The translations under genes were made by a program, and so were the position numbers. Of a stretch of 64,000 nucleotides of DNA, positions 1 through 12,263 are shown one piece after another. The stretch covers positions 34,658,365-34,722,364 of the forward strand of contig OY987304.1 of NCBI GenBank assembly GCA_963920635.1. Direction: 5' to 3'. The first letter of the stretch is position 1. Each line of letters starts with the position of its first letter. This DNA is from Pseudeuparius sepicola. Lineage: Eukaryota; Arthropoda; Insecta; Coleoptera; Anthribidae. The notes under the pieces are model-generated. The model ran no database searches, was not told the origin of the DNA, and saw only the letters and a list, made by a program, of their open reading frames with translations.

Positions 1-55
1 TAAGGCTTCACTTTTCCTGTAACATGCTGGGTCCCCTTATTTTAAAGAGTCCCTG
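1..55. repeat. Right end of a hAT-like MITE, cut by the window edge
   Basis: The sequence ends with the same terminal inverted repeat as the complete element at 6711-7237 (GGTCCCC, then an AT-rich stretch, then GAGTCCCTG). Only the right end is in the window, so its target duplication cannot be tested. Confidence 0.75.
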
Positions 56-497
56 ATGCAACTTAGTCAAAACAACATATTTTAATAATCATAAAAAGAA
101 CTAACATAATTATTATTGTATATTATTATCCCTTATACAAGAGCTACAAACATAAAAATATATTTTTTTACTACTAACCTGAGAAATCACCATTATTTAC
201 CTCAATCCTCTAATGAGAAGTAATATTTCTCTCCCTAGGTAAATAATAAAAAAATTTCTATATGTCATATAATAATTTTAAAAGACAAATTATTATATTG
301 ACATCTTATAATTTTATTTTATTTGTGAATGTCTGACGATGGCTTGTAGCCGAAACTAGTCACTGCATACTACTTTATACTTACCTATTATACTGGATTT
401 ATTGTGGAATTTTATCTTACTACCTAAACTCTAAATGGTAAAGTAAGTATATTTTTTGTTTTTTTTTTTGATGAGATTTAGTGAAGCAATAATTGAT

Positions 498-800
498 CAC
501 ATGCCACTTAATGTCAGACAAATTTTGTGGTTCCAACATGATTGAGCTCCATTCACACAAGCGGTGACAAGTTGCCTTCGGGGTATGTTACTAGATTAGT
601 AGGGGGTAACTTGGCACCCCAGATCTCGTGATTGAATGCTTAGATATTTTTCTCTGGGGTTATCTTAAGCAAAAGATCTATAAATCAATTCCATTTAGAA
701 AATTTCTAAATGATATTCGGCGGTGTATTGAAGACATAGTTACCCAGTTTGTGACAAAAATTTTGTAAAAGATGTTTCAAGGAGAACCATTATTTGTATC
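498..800 (+). pseudogene. Decayed Tc1/mariner-type transposase, C-terminal part
   Basis: Translation across frames shows LWFQHD followed by a stop where the family has LWFQHDGAP. Further on, in another frame, it shows LDIFLWGYLKQKIYKSIP. These are the second and third catalytic-aspartate regions of mariner-like DDE transposases. Stops and frameshifts break it throughout. No matching terminal repeats were found. Confidence 0.65.
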
Positions 801-1612
801 GTGCGCGAAGGAAGTCTTACTGAAATGTAGTGTTTTAATACCCAAATGTATTCATTTATTTGTATTTTCCTTACATAACTCCTTTTATATGAATGCATTT
901 AACGAGGAGAAGAAAAGACTAACCTAGTGTTCATCAAACCTTTGAAATTAAATCAACTTTGCACCAACTTGACATAATTTTTTAAACCAAATAGAGATTT
1001 TCTAAGAAAGCTACTGGCTAGAATTAGAATTGACGTTAAAAGTGTAATAAAGATGTCGATCTGTCAAAAAATTACAACTTTTAATAAATAAGTAAATAAA
1101 TAAAATGTTTGGAAGAATTTTTTTAGAAAAACCTGCAATAAACAAATAATGTCATCATGGGTATCTGAAAATTAGTACGTAGGCCATCAATTACAGAAGA
1201 AACAACTTTTCCTAATAACTTTTATCGAAAATGTGTCAAGTAAGTCGTTTTTGGATGATTTTTGAGAAAATGTCAATTTTGACAGATACCACCGTCATTT
1301 TTCATCCTCCGACAAGCACAAATCGATGGCACAATCAATATATCCCGGCTGGTCCTTCCCTGTTAATAATTTTATTTTTTTAGCCTTTAAAATCGGATTT
1401 GGCACTAGCCTATATATATTCCTTCACTCAACGCTATACTCTGGAGTTCAGTTCAGAGGAAGGGTGCCAAGTTTCGACATTTTTATTTTTATCCTAAGTA
1501 TTATTTATTGTTATTTCCTTTTTGAAATTTTTGTCTAAAAATACAAAGAATAAATTAATTTGCAAAACAGTTGTGCTTGTCGCATCGTCTTTACCTATTT
1601 TTATCTTGGTTA
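801..1612. other. Intergenic, nothing recognised
   Basis: AT-rich sequence with one 70-codon open frame at 1326-1538 that resembles no family known to me and has no splice or codon pattern supporting it. Confidence 0.5.
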
Positions 1613-1618
1613 TTTATT
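1613..1618 (-). terminator. Candidate polyadenylation signal of the QRICH2-like gene
   Basis: AATAAA on the minus strand about 60 nt downstream of the stop codon at 1677-1679. It is the nearest canonical signal. It is supported by position only. Confidence 0.4.
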
Positions 1619-1676
1619 TTCTCTTAGTATAATGCCGTAAGGTATGTTTTTGTTTTTATATAGGTAATACTGAGAC

Positions 1677-4600
1677 TTACTTCTGTTGAATTGATACTTT
1701 TGAAGAAACACGTCTTTGAGAAGATTTAGATGCTGACTTGGTCACTGTCACTGCCACTTCAGCAGATTTTTGTCGTACAGCACTTCCTCCGGAAGCTAAA
1801 ATAAAAAATTTAACATAATATCTGACACACATAGTACAGTTTGAAGATATTTCAGACCACTGTCTATGGTCGACATCCCGAAAAAAAATTTAGCGAGGTC
1901 TACTAATTTATGGCACTTACTGCGGCGTTCTATATCTTTCTTTTCCAAGATCTCTCCCTGCTTAACTTCCTTACTAAAATTATGCTCCTTTTCTCTTACA
2001 GTCGAAGGTTGTTCTGCGGCAGATTTTACAATGATTGGAGGCTGCTCCACAATGGCTCCAGCTGCCGGAGGTCGAGTCTGGGATAATTTTTTCAAAGCAT
2101 CATCGTCTCTACCTCGATAAAGCTAAAACATAGTTCCATGAGAATTTTGGATAAATAATAGTTCAAGTCAACCTGGCCGTCTGTTCCTTTAATAAGGCAA
2201 TCGTATGCTGGTGCTATTTCTGGTCCCCATTGCTCCATGAAGTGTCCAACCCTTGTTACTCTTTGCTGTGGAGTTGTTATAGTATGGCTACCGCCACAGT
2301 ATCGATTGCAAAGATGGTCTTTGCCTCTGTAGTGAATTAGTCCAGTTGAATTGGCGTAGAATGGCATCAAGCAACTTACCCTTTCTCACCCCGTGCTGAC
2401 AGTAACGCATTCTCCAGCATGTTCATATTTTTTGTATTGGGGAGTCTAAGGTGGGTATAAAGTAAAATGCGATTATTTGGAACCAGAAACTTACGATTTT
2501 TGATTCTTTCTCAGTTGGTCCAATTCAAATGCTAAATAAGGTCCAACACTTTTTGGCGGCGGCATTGCATATGGCCTTGGGTTAATTGTTGCATCTGTTT
2601 CAGTTCTCATAATCACCTCGTTGTCACAAGAGATGCAATTTACGTTCCTGAATTTAATTTTTTTATATTTTTTTTGTGTCTACAATTTTCATTTTTCATC
2701 GTACCTCAAAAATTTGCTCTTTGTACCCGCAGCTTCATGTTCAGACTTCAACGCCGAAATCTTCTTAAACTTATCTTGTATGGCCTTCAACTTGCTGTTG
2801 ATGAAATCTCTTAAAGGGTTCAACTCCATCTTGTCTAGTTTGTTTCCGATTTCCTTCTGAATATCGTCAAGGGCCTGATGCCAGATCTCTTCTTGTTTTT
2901 CCAGTTTATCCAATGTACCTTGTAGACTCTTACTAATCTCATCGTATGCAGCGTCAAACTGATCGTGTGAGACCTTCCTGTTAATTTGGCAAGCATCAGC
3001 TTTATCTGCCAAAGCGTCTTCTAAATCCTCTCGGTCGGCTTTAACAGTCTTCAAGAGTTCTATTTGTTCTATCAGCACCTAGACCGTAGAACTATTAAAC
3101 GCTATCCATTTACTTAGGTATAACTAAACCAGACTAATAAAAATGAATCAATTGCCTGCCTGGGATTAAATAGGTTGACAGGTCCATCCATCTAGGTATT
3201 CAATTATGATTCTAGATGGCCCGGCCCTAGATAAGATATCTAGTCAAATATGCTGTTGAAATATACCATGTACTGGTCACCAACAGAAAGTAATGAATAA
3301 GTACTTAAATACTTGAAGTGGTCTTTCAAGGGCGGACTAAAAACGTCATCAAAAGTGTGTTTTGTTATTTACAACTATATATGTAGAAATCAGCGATTTT
3401 TTTACAAAAAAGGGCACTTTTAAAATATTCATAGATACCAATGGCACTATTTTAAAAGTTATAACCGCGATATTAACTATTAGATATTTTTTCATTTTTC
3501 TAGCAACTATCGCTTTTAAAATAGTGTCATTAATATTTGAGTATTTTAAAAATACCCTTATTTTATGTAAATCTTTCAAATTGGTTGTAAATAAAATTCT
3601 ATTTATACAGAGAACGAGACACATTATTAAATAAACTTGTAGTTCTGGAACAAAGCATAAAAATATTACCAATATCCGTCAAAATTTAGTACCTATTACC
3701 TTTGATCTTGAACGGAAACTCAAAGATAATAGAAAGCAGACGCGATATACTGTTAAAAACAAATAAGGTTCAAACTACTATAAACATAGCTCTGCGACTA
3801 ATGAACAGCAAACTGTTTATGTCAATGTATAGATAGTAGACATTAGTATGCTGTGATTATGACAATAGTAGAACTGGACTAAGTTGAAAATACTTTGGAG
3901 ACAATTGAAACGACCTACATCCATCGTATTTTGCCTCAAATCTTTATCTTCCATAAGTTTTTGAGCTGTATCAGAAATTTGAGCAAAATCTTCTTGCAAT
4001 TCTCTCAATTTCTCGCTTAGATCTCCGACATTTCCTCCTGCTCCAGCCATAGAAGCATCCCCAGCAGGTAAACTAAGAAGGGAATTACGTATTTGTGCAA
4101 AATAACTTTAAATGTGTATACCCTAAGTTTATCCGTTCCCAAACATCTAAAAACTCCTTTTCTAGTTGGGTCACTCTTTCCTGAATTTTGCTGAAGTGGT
4201 CATTGAACAATGTATCTAAAGCGTTAACTTGTTCAACAAAATCGTTGAATCTGAGCTCGACTTGAGCAAGTCTTATATCAGGGGGTAAACTTTCGGTATT
4301 TGCTACAAAATTAGAGTTAAATCAATGATAATTTTGGGAGGAAGGAAATGTTACCAGCCATAAGATTCTTCATATCTGCTATGTCCTTAATTGTTTCAGC
4401 GAGAAGATCTGTTTGAAAGCTGTTTTTAAGTTTTATTAACTCTTGTTGAAGGATAAGTATCGCTTGCATTGGAGACATCTCAGAAAAATCAATACTAAAA
4501 AAAATAAATATATGACACGCAGTAAAAAATTACTGAAATGAAAGATTTTACGCATCAAAGTCTGCTTCGTTCTCGTTTTCCTCTGGAACTACCGACATTG

Positions 4601-7600
4601 TCGGACCCCTTTTTGTTCTGGTGTTAGCTCCAGATACAGTAGAGGGACGTTGTCCTAAATTATTTATTAGAAATTGAAATATTTTTAAAAAGAAAATCCA
4701 AGTTCTAACACACCAAACCGCACCAGAATCAGCTCGAACCGCAGAATACAGAAATCTAAACTTACGCGCATGTAAAAATAATTGTTGCTAAATTATAAAT
4801 TCGTATTGACCGTGCGTTAGAAAAATGGTCTGTTTTCAGTTGAATAAATAATTGTTCATACAAAAACAATGCCCACTAAACAATTTAAGTCTCTGAAACG
4901 TTTCTGAAACCGTCAAGAATATCACGAACCGTTTCAATTAAACGTGCATACAGGTTTCAGAAACCTCTTAAAAACTAAAAATGTCATACCTACGAAACGT
5001 TTCATAAAAAAATTAAACCTGGGTGATACCGTTCAGAAACGTTTTATTTAGACATAAACGTTTCAGAAACGTCTTAAAAACTGAAAATGATACGTTTCTT
5101 TTGAAACCTGTGAACCGTTTCAGAAACAATTAGATGCAACAGGAAATATTTCATTGAAAGGCACATAAACGTCTAAATAATGCCTACGAAACTGAATTAA
5201 ACATAACGTTGCCAACGTTGAACGAAACTCGGAAATCTTTCAGAACAGGTTGGTCTATATATAAATATTGGTGTACAAACAACAAATATAAAATATCCCT
5301 GAAAGATTACCCACTTGGAGGGAAATATGGGAATAATCGAAGAATGTACAATAACTGTATATGTACAAGGTGGTTCACTATAAATTGACACCCCCCTTAA
5401 CTTGTTATTTTTTGAGTTTAAAAAAGTTTTTTTACACAAGTTTTAGATACTAATACAAAGTTTTTTGTGACGCTATTGAACCTTATACAGTGTTTTCTAG
5501 AAAGCCGTGGCAGACATAACTTATGTTTTTTAAATGGAACACTTTGTATATTTTTGGATTATTGAATTCTACGCATTTTTCTGATTCCAACGAAGTATAT
5601 AATATATTGTATGTTCGCTCCAACCGTTCGTTCAGAACTGAGCCTTTTTTGTGGGGGATTGATTACTCCTTGAGTCATAGCAAAGATCATGATATTGTAT
5701 ATTATGATCTTTGGTCATTGGTTGCCATGGAAAACAAATGCCAAATTATAGTAATAATTATTGACAGTTTGCAAGAGTATATTCACGCTTTGGAAAACAA
5801 AGTGGGCTATTTTAAGATTTCAGAAAAAACTAAAAAGGAAAATTGAGACAAATGAGAAATTTTAAATAGTAATATTGTTAATAAACTTCGTCTTAATAGT
5901 CTTACGACTCGATACTATCTTTCTTAATGTTATTAGTTACTGTATAAAATTGTATGCAAAATATTTCACGTAGATAGTTGAGGGAAATTTCAACAATGGC
6001 TCTGGCACATACGATATAGATGATTCACGCTAATACAAATAACACGATTTTATTTTCCTGCTACATCAGCGGGTCGGGGGAAAGAGGGTAGGAGGAAGGT
6101 AATTTGTTTACATTGGCATTTTTTAAATTCGGTCATTCCGATTTTGTAATGCATAATAAATACTTTTTTGATAGACATGTATATCGTATAGGGGTGTTTG
6201 ATAGGTCGATGCAAACATTATAGGAGTGAGTAAGCTATTTAGAATTTACCTAGTATAAACTTACCTTAGTACGAGGTCTTACGGTTTTTGAAATATTTTT
6301 TTGAAATATTAATTTTGACCAATTTTTTTTTATTTCACAAATCCTTAGTTGGGCGCTATTAATGCGATAATCAGGAATACTATCCTAATCGTTTTTACTT
6401 GTTATATTAACATAATGTGTATTACTTGAGTTCCGTGCATTAAAAATAAAATAAATGAAAAATTAACAATAAAATGTCATTATAAGCTCGCAAAAGTATT
6501 GACTTTGAATTGAATTTTTTAAAAAAAGAAGTTCAAAATAATAATCAGGTGTAATGAAAACAAAAAAAATCTAACTGAATACTTCGACAAAACAAATATA
6601 ATTTTTAAAAAATTTAATCTCGAAAACCGTAAGGCTTCGTATTAAGGTAAGTTTGGCAAAATAAGTTCCAAATAACTTACTCTATCACCCCCTAAAATGT
6701 TTGCATCGACCAGGGACTCTTTAAAATAAGGGGACCGAGCATTTCAGTCTATTACATAGGAAAAGTGAAGCCTTGAGGGGAAGTTTGTTTTCTGTAAACT
6801 CCAAGGAGACCACATAAGTGGGCTGGTACAAGGTTATGTTATATGTCAGTGTCCAACTGCCATCAGGTTTTATGTGATAGATAGTGCCATATATTCAACA
6901 AAGGAGGCAAAAAATTTCCCATCATAATTTACAATTTTTATGTTTTCTAACTTCCAGATACTCAGATGTGACAATTAAAGAATTTCAACTATACAATAAA
7001 TTTGTTTCTTTGACAGTTGCCATATTCTGTAATTGTAGACACAACATTGTCAAGTCTAATTTTTAGAAATCATGGAAACCATTATTAATTTTTACTAACA
7101 ATCAAAGTACCTGTTATATTCATAGATTCTCCAATAAAATGGCATACTTGGCATCACTGATACTATTAGAATGAGGAAAGAATAGGCCTCACTTTGGAAA
7201 GTATAATGCTGGGTCCCCTTATTTTAAAGAGTCCCTGGCATCGACCTACCAAACACCCTGTTGCTTTTTAAAATCATGAAACAAAAAAGTTGACTTTGGT
7301 AATGTATCTATTCCTATATATCGTTGGCTCTGACAGTCTACGTGTATAGCTTTGTGCATATGGCATTCCCTAAATTTTCCTGATGAAACCGATATACCTA
7401 CAGTGTGTCCCGTTTTTCATGTTAACACCCCTGAAAATCTAAGTAGGTTGGGGGAATTGAACGGGTGAATTTTTTATATATTTTTTTATAAAGGTCATCA
7501 TCATTTGCGAAGTATTGGTTGAACCTTGCCGCGAAATCCTGGCCTACTGTGATTTTTTAAACGGGTGCGTTTTTCGAAAAACCATATTGGGCATTTTTTT

Positions 7601-9679
7601 ATTTAAAATCTGACACCACAGCTTTAATCAGGACTCATCAAATCCCCAAGTACCAAATTTGGAGTTCAGCATTTTGAGTTGGCACATAGAGGAACGCCTT
7701 GTATATTTTTTATTGTTCTGTGAGAGGTCCTCTTCATCATTAAACTGTTTCGAATTAATTACATGCCATACTTACTTGATTCGCCACATGCCTTCAAAAT
7801 TCCTATTTTCCTCAACTTTGACACCCTGCATATTTTTTGTCCAAATTTGATACTTCGGCTTGTCCTGATTAACGCTGTGGTGTCAGATTTTAAATAAAAA
7901 TTGCCTAATTTGGTTTTTGAAAACGCACCACTCTAAAAAATAAAAAAAAATCACCCGTTCAATTCTCCCAGCCTACTTAGGTTTTCAAGGGTGTTAACAT
8001 AAAAACAAGATATTCAAAAGATGAAAGAAACCGTTCAGATAAGCTATTAAATCTATTATTGCAAAGACCTAAAGACAGGAAATATAAGGATATTCAAAAT
8101 AGATTTATCAAAAAAAAATCCCTTTACCTGAAAGATCCATATTTTTCATAGTATCTTCTAAGACGCCAAGTCTTCTCTCAATCTCCTGAATTTGCATGGA
8201 ACTGAACTTAGATTGTCCACTATCTAAAGACTTGCGCAACTCCGTAGCTTTTGAGGCAATGTCCTGCGAAGGGGACGGAGTCATGAAGATAGGCGGCGCT
8301 ACAGAAGTTCTTTGAGCTAAAGTAATAAGTGTTATCAAATAAAAACAATTTTTTTGCGGGTTTATAAACCTAGAGTCATTTGTTCTTTGGCCAAATCCTC
8401 GATCATACTGGCCAACTTTTCTAAAGCAGCTTCACTGGCATCCAACCTTTTTGCAAGAGTCATTATCTGGAACATATCTAACACTGGCGAAGATTTCTCT
8501 GAACCACTTTGCCTAGAATTGAACGACCCTTGAGCAAGAAAAGTATGGAATAAATATTGCGAACCTCAAGGCATCTATAAGACCAATATTTGCGGGCATA
8601 TCCGTCAGTTCCTTAATTTTCTGTTCAAGATTTCTTATATCCTCCTGCGTTTTGTTGTACTGCTCTTTTGTTAGGGCTATAGTAAACTTTGGAGAACTGA
8701 TGTTATCTTTTGAGGCAGGTTCTACTACAACTACCGTTTGAAATGATGCAGAGCTATCTAAAAACAATCATCAATTGCAGGTTTTTTTAAATATAAAGTT
8801 ACTAGAATGTACCTGACTTCAAGTTAGAAGACCCTTCCTTCTTAATAACGGCTATTTCTTTTTCCTTCTGAGTTTCATCTGCTTTACCCTTCTCATCTAT
8901 AAAGAAAAATGAAAGACTTACGTTAACATTATTCTGGTTTCCAATAAGTTGAATATCGATTATAATATAGGTACAGCATGGCACCTTCAGTTCTTTGTTC
9001 CCAAAGTTCATATATTTTAATATTCTATTTCGATTTAAACAATACCACTTGTTGTTTGTTCAATCCATCAGTATATTTATCTTTCTTCTTATCTATCTGA
9101 TCTATCTACCAAGAACTGGACGGGCTAACCCTTTAGTGGTCCCTCACCACAAAGAACACCCCAAGTCGCTAATGAAGCAAAGATACCCAACTTTCCACTC
9201 TATTAAGTCCTAGTGATGTTGATAAATAACCTACCTGGTCCAGGCGTAGTTATGCTGCCTGTGCTAGCCCGCTTGCTTTTCTTGCGTTTCTTAGTCCTGC
9301 CTTTTCCATCTGGTCCAACCGTATATTCAGTTAAGGTAATTATGGGGCCAGGTTTAGCCGACGCAATGTATCCTTGTAGTCTTTCGCTGTCACTTCCTCT
9401 GAACTCTACGTTGCAGTCTCCAAGATCTAATTGATTCACGATGACGTGGAGCAAGGAGTGCAAGACTGTGAAGTTGACTATGCCCACCTAAGCTCGGTAA
9501 ATGAAAAAAGCATTTTCATTGTGCTACAAGTAACATTGTGAATTGTGAAATGCAACGTAAGTTTAAGAATTGAGAAAATCAAAGGGGAACTATAGAGCCG
9601 AAGATAGTATTACCTCTGGAGAATTTAAGGCTAGATCCACCATCTGGGGAAGGGATATCACTGTAGTACTTTTTGCCAT
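1677..9679 (-). CDS. QRICH2-like DUF4795 protein, 16 coding exons, complete
   Basis: Exons in transcript order: 9679-9614, 9487-9235, 8896-8813, 8757-8565, 8512-8370, 8316-8128, 4654-4552, 4494-4355, 4302-4122, 4072-3919, 3078-2705, 2647-2495, 2445-2380, 2326-2173, 2122-1921, 1795-1677. All junctions are GT-AG, phases agree, and the sum is 2574 nt (857 aa plus stop). The N-terminus (MAKSTTVISLPQMVDLAL, then VVGIVNF-like and HSLLH) and a C-terminal DUF4795 region (about aa 350-755) are seen. The latter includes RKVSHDQFDAAYDEI, the CxxC block NCISCDNEV and RYCGGSHTITTPQQRV. The middle is Lys/Glu-rich and coiled-coil-like. Vertebrate QRICH2 acts in sperm-flagellum assembly. A similar role here is inference. 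It lacks a long glutamine-rich segment. Intron 13 is only 53 bp, and intron 6 (3.5 kb) is filled with nested repeats. The basic Ser-rich tail (aa 818-857) is not family-typical. The assignment to the DUF4795 family is firm and one-to-one orthology is likely. Confidence 0.93.
4894..5128. repeat. Degenerate tandem array of GTTTCAGAAAC motifs
   Basis: About ten copies of the self-complementary words GAAACGTTTC and GTTTCAGAAAC lie in 235 bp of intron 6. They sit within two longer imperfect units that both contain a CTTAAAAACT-like spacer. No coding potential. Confidence 0.8.
5630..5845. repeat. Dispersed repeat, copy 1
   Basis: Closely similar to 25737-25910 (shared words CAGAACTGAGCC, GGTTGCCATGGAA, ATTGACAGTTTGCAAG, TTCACGCTTTGGAAAACAAA). 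A 107-codon open frame spans it but is broken in the other copy, so I do not treat it as a gene. Confidence 0.7.
6191..7258. mobile_element. Foldback element with ends GGGGTGTTTGATAGGTCGAT
   Basis: The left end reads GGGGTGTTTGATAGGTCGAT. The right end, in reverse complement, reads GGGTGTTTGGTAGGTCGATG. The arms continue inward (GTGAGTAAGCTATTT against GAGTAAGTTATTTG, and AAAACCGTAAGG against a matching arm). It is non-coding and split by the element at 6711-7237. Confidence 0.75.
6711..7237. mobile_element. hAT-like MITE with 8-bp target duplication
   Basis: 527 bp with about 33-bp terminal inverted repeats starting CAGGGACTCTTTAAAATAAG (one mismatch seen). It is flanked by exact 8-bp direct repeats GCATCGAC (6703-6710 and 7238-7245). 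An 8-bp duplication with CAG-type ends is characteristic of hAT elements. It carries no transposase and depends on one elsewhere. Confidence 0.88.
7401..8010. mobile_element. Foldback element, CAGTGTGTCCC end
   Basis: The left end CAGTGTGTCCCG follows TA. The arms pair over about 200 bp (GAATTGAACGGGTGA against TCACCCGTTCAATTC, and TTAAAATCTGACACCACAGC against its complement). The right end is decayed. It lies in intron 6 of the QRICH2-like gene. Confidence 0.8.
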
Positions 9680-9777
9680 TTTGGTAAGTATAAATTGATT
9701 ACAAAAAAGTAAATAAAAATAAGTTTACAAACTTCAGTTTCAGTGACACTGTCTATTCGTGTCTGTGAAATTTTACT

Positions 9778-10193
9778 TTACAGGGTGTGCCGCTTTAAAA
9801 ATACAGGATGATTTCTTTAAGAGTACCACCGCGATTTACTATTGACTATTCTGTCGTTTAAACCAGCCTCATTAAACGTCTGATTGTTCGAGACGATATT
9901 GTATGATGGCGAGCAGTTCTAAGCTCACTTTGTAGCCTAGTACTAGTGATATTCCTGTTTCTTAGAGCAGTTTGCCTAATAAAACGCTCATCCCTTGGAT
10001 CGGTACATCGGTTTCGCCCTTGGCCTGACCTTCGAGAGTAAGATCCTGTCTCGTTAAATCGTTCAACCATACGACTTATAGTCGAACGATGTCTTCCTAT
10101 CACATTAGCAACATGACACATCGAATAGCCTTCATCCACCAAAGTTAAAGCTCTTACTGCTTCTTCTGCCGATAAATTTTTTGGTCGATTCAT
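9778..10193 (-). pseudogene. Truncated Tc1-type transposase and element end
   Basis: An open frame from 10193 to 9858 encodes 111 aa beginning MNRPKNLSAEEAVRAL. It has two helix-turn-helix units (GYSMCHVANVIGRHRSTISR, then a paired-like repeat ending SSRTIRRLMR), which is the N-terminal DNA-binding half of Tc1 transposases. The catalytic DDE domain is missing. The frame runs directly into a CAGGGTGTGCCGC end at 9779, so the rest was probably lost by internal deletion. I did not find the matching end on the other side. Confidence 0.8.
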
Positions 10194-10199
10194 TTTTCA

Positions 10200-11534
10200 A
10201 TTTTAAAATACTCGTCGGGCAACTGGGCATATGAAACGAACGTTTAATAAGCAGTTTCCGAACAGTTTTTATCGGTATGGCGAATTTTATTTGACCTTTG
10301 CAACTTTAAAACACAACATCTGTTGACACATCGCTTGAAATGTCAGAAAAGTTCCATAGCCTACTTGAAAACATTTAACAATGACTGTGTTGAATAATAA
10401 AGTCTATAAAAACATGTTACGATATAAAACAGTGTATCTCCTTTAATAACAGAGATAATGAAGTAAACCAAAAAAGAAAATGTTGAAGAAAGATGGACCT
10501 ACCGTCTAATGTCAACTGCTATATGTTTCGGTTGCTAGTATACTCCACAGGGTGATACTAATTTTCGGAAAAAAACATAACATTTTTGTTACACCCGGTA
10601 TACATCGAAAATTAACTTTTTATCATAAACAGCGAAAACTATGACATTGTCAAGGAACCAACCTACAACGCAAAAAAAAGCATTCAAATCGGATCATAAT
10701 TTCAGAAAAAAAATAGCATCAAATAAGTGGTAAATTTATGTTGTTGCGTTAATTTTGTCCAGGAGTTTATTTCACGAATACGATTCCTTTACTAATTTCT
10801 TGTATACTTATATTTCCAAAACGATGTATTATGAATAAAAGCTAAAGTGACAGCTTCGACTGAGGCGAACATGTAAACAAACAACATGACGCTTGGATGT
10901 CGGAGGCAGGTGCGATTTGTTGACCTTTTTAACACTGGTTTATTTATTCCTACTTTTAGAAATCAATAATACCTATCTACATATACATATATTATTATTC
11001 TACATTTGGCCCTTTGAGAGGACATGTTAATTTATAGGATGTGGATGTGGCAATATGTAAATTTATAGGCAATAATTCTCTCTCGGGCTTTTATGTAAAA
11101 GAAAAAAAAGAGTATCTAACTTCTTACAGTTACTGCATAGTTAAATTATTATTATTATGGTTCCACAGTTAACAAAGAGACAACTACAATCAGTTGCCTA
11201 ATATTTTTTTTCCAAAAATTAGGTTACTTAATTTTTTTTAGTTCATTAAAAATGTTGTCCTTGAAAATTAGAAAATTTTTCCCTGCGACGCAATTCTTAA
11301 TAATGAAAAATAAACTTTGTCAACCAGCAGCCCCCCCTGACAATAACTTCTGGTTGCGCCACTGAGAAGAACAAGCCAACTTTTTTATGTAGAATGACTT
11401 TTTTCGATGAATTGAAAATAAAAAAATTTTCAAGTATAGTTAAGTCCATCCGTGGACACACTGTATATTCAATTAAAATGACAATAATACGACGAATAAA
11501 CGACTTTTTCTAAGTATAAATATTTTTATAAAAT
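10200..11534. other. Intergenic, nothing recognised
   Basis: AT-rich stretch between the Tc1 remnant and the MITE at 11535. No supported exon, RNA gene or matched terminal repeat. Confidence 0.5.
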
Positions 11535-11864
11535 CTATGACTACGTTTATCTCATGACAACTCGATCGGATTGAAATGGATCCGAGTGAGTTATGTCAAA
11601 TCTTTTATAATTCTACGTTTACATCATCAGTATTCAATCCTACGGTTTTCAATCCTCTCTAGGCACATTAACTTATTATACTTATTCCACAGTAGGTTGG
11701 TGCACATTCTGGCCAACTTGTGTTTGGAAATAGGGGCTTGACTTGAAATTTTAAATATTATTGAATTTCAATCTGTAGGGTTTACGCTGTCTATTTGAAT
11801 CCGCTCCAGTGAATACAAACCTCTCTCAATCGGATCGAACGCTTCGAGATAAACGTAGTCATAG
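11535..11864. mobile_element. 330-bp MITE, copy 1
   Basis: Perfect terminal inverted repeats CTATGACTACGTTTATCTC. It is near-identical over its length to 59933-60256. Internal words such as CGATCGGATTGAAATGGATC and TCAATCCTCTCTAGGCAC are shared. No coding capacity. The target duplication may be TA. Confidence 0.85.
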
Positions 11865-12263
11865 ACTGAGAACAAAATAGTATAGATAAGAACCTCGGCG
11901 GAAGTTTCATTACAGCCGCGGGATATCGCTTACTTAAACCTCGACTCTAATGATAGATTTTCCCACCTCATTACGAAAAATACTACTTTCGTTCCGTCAT
12001 GGTCCTGACTTGAGCATCGAGCTAATTCATCTACGTAAAAATCAAACAATACACATATAAAAAACGGGAAAGACAAAAGCTAAGTAGATACTTTCACCGC
12101 ATAAGGAATGCGCACTTGCAAGAAAACAAATGAATAACGCCCAGATAATAATTGCGATCCCACGGCTGCATAGATGTCCACAAGAAGTTACAAACAGCAA
12201 AGAGAAACTGCCGAAATCAGCAGACGAAATTTTAGTGTCACTCGCAACTTTTACTCGGTAAAG

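Larger units (their letters stand above)
6095..7330. repeat. Dispersed repeat, interrupted copy with nested insertions
   Basis: Both flanks match the copy at 35424-35680. The left flank shares GTTTACATTGGCATTT and TTGTAATGCATAATAAA, and the right flank shares TTTTAAAATCATGAAAC. The middle here is replaced by the foldback at 6191-7258, which itself holds a hAT-like MITE. That gives three levels of nesting. Confidence 0.7.

Noticed and set aside
3211..3232. GGCCCGGCC flanked by CTAGAT direct repeats as a further micro-insertion
   Set aside because: Palindrome too short and the duplication is only 6 bp in a region rich in TAGAT words. Chance is plausible.
5523..5846. 107-codon frame as a gene
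   Set aside because: Part of a dispersed repeat whose second copy (25737-25910) breaks the frame.
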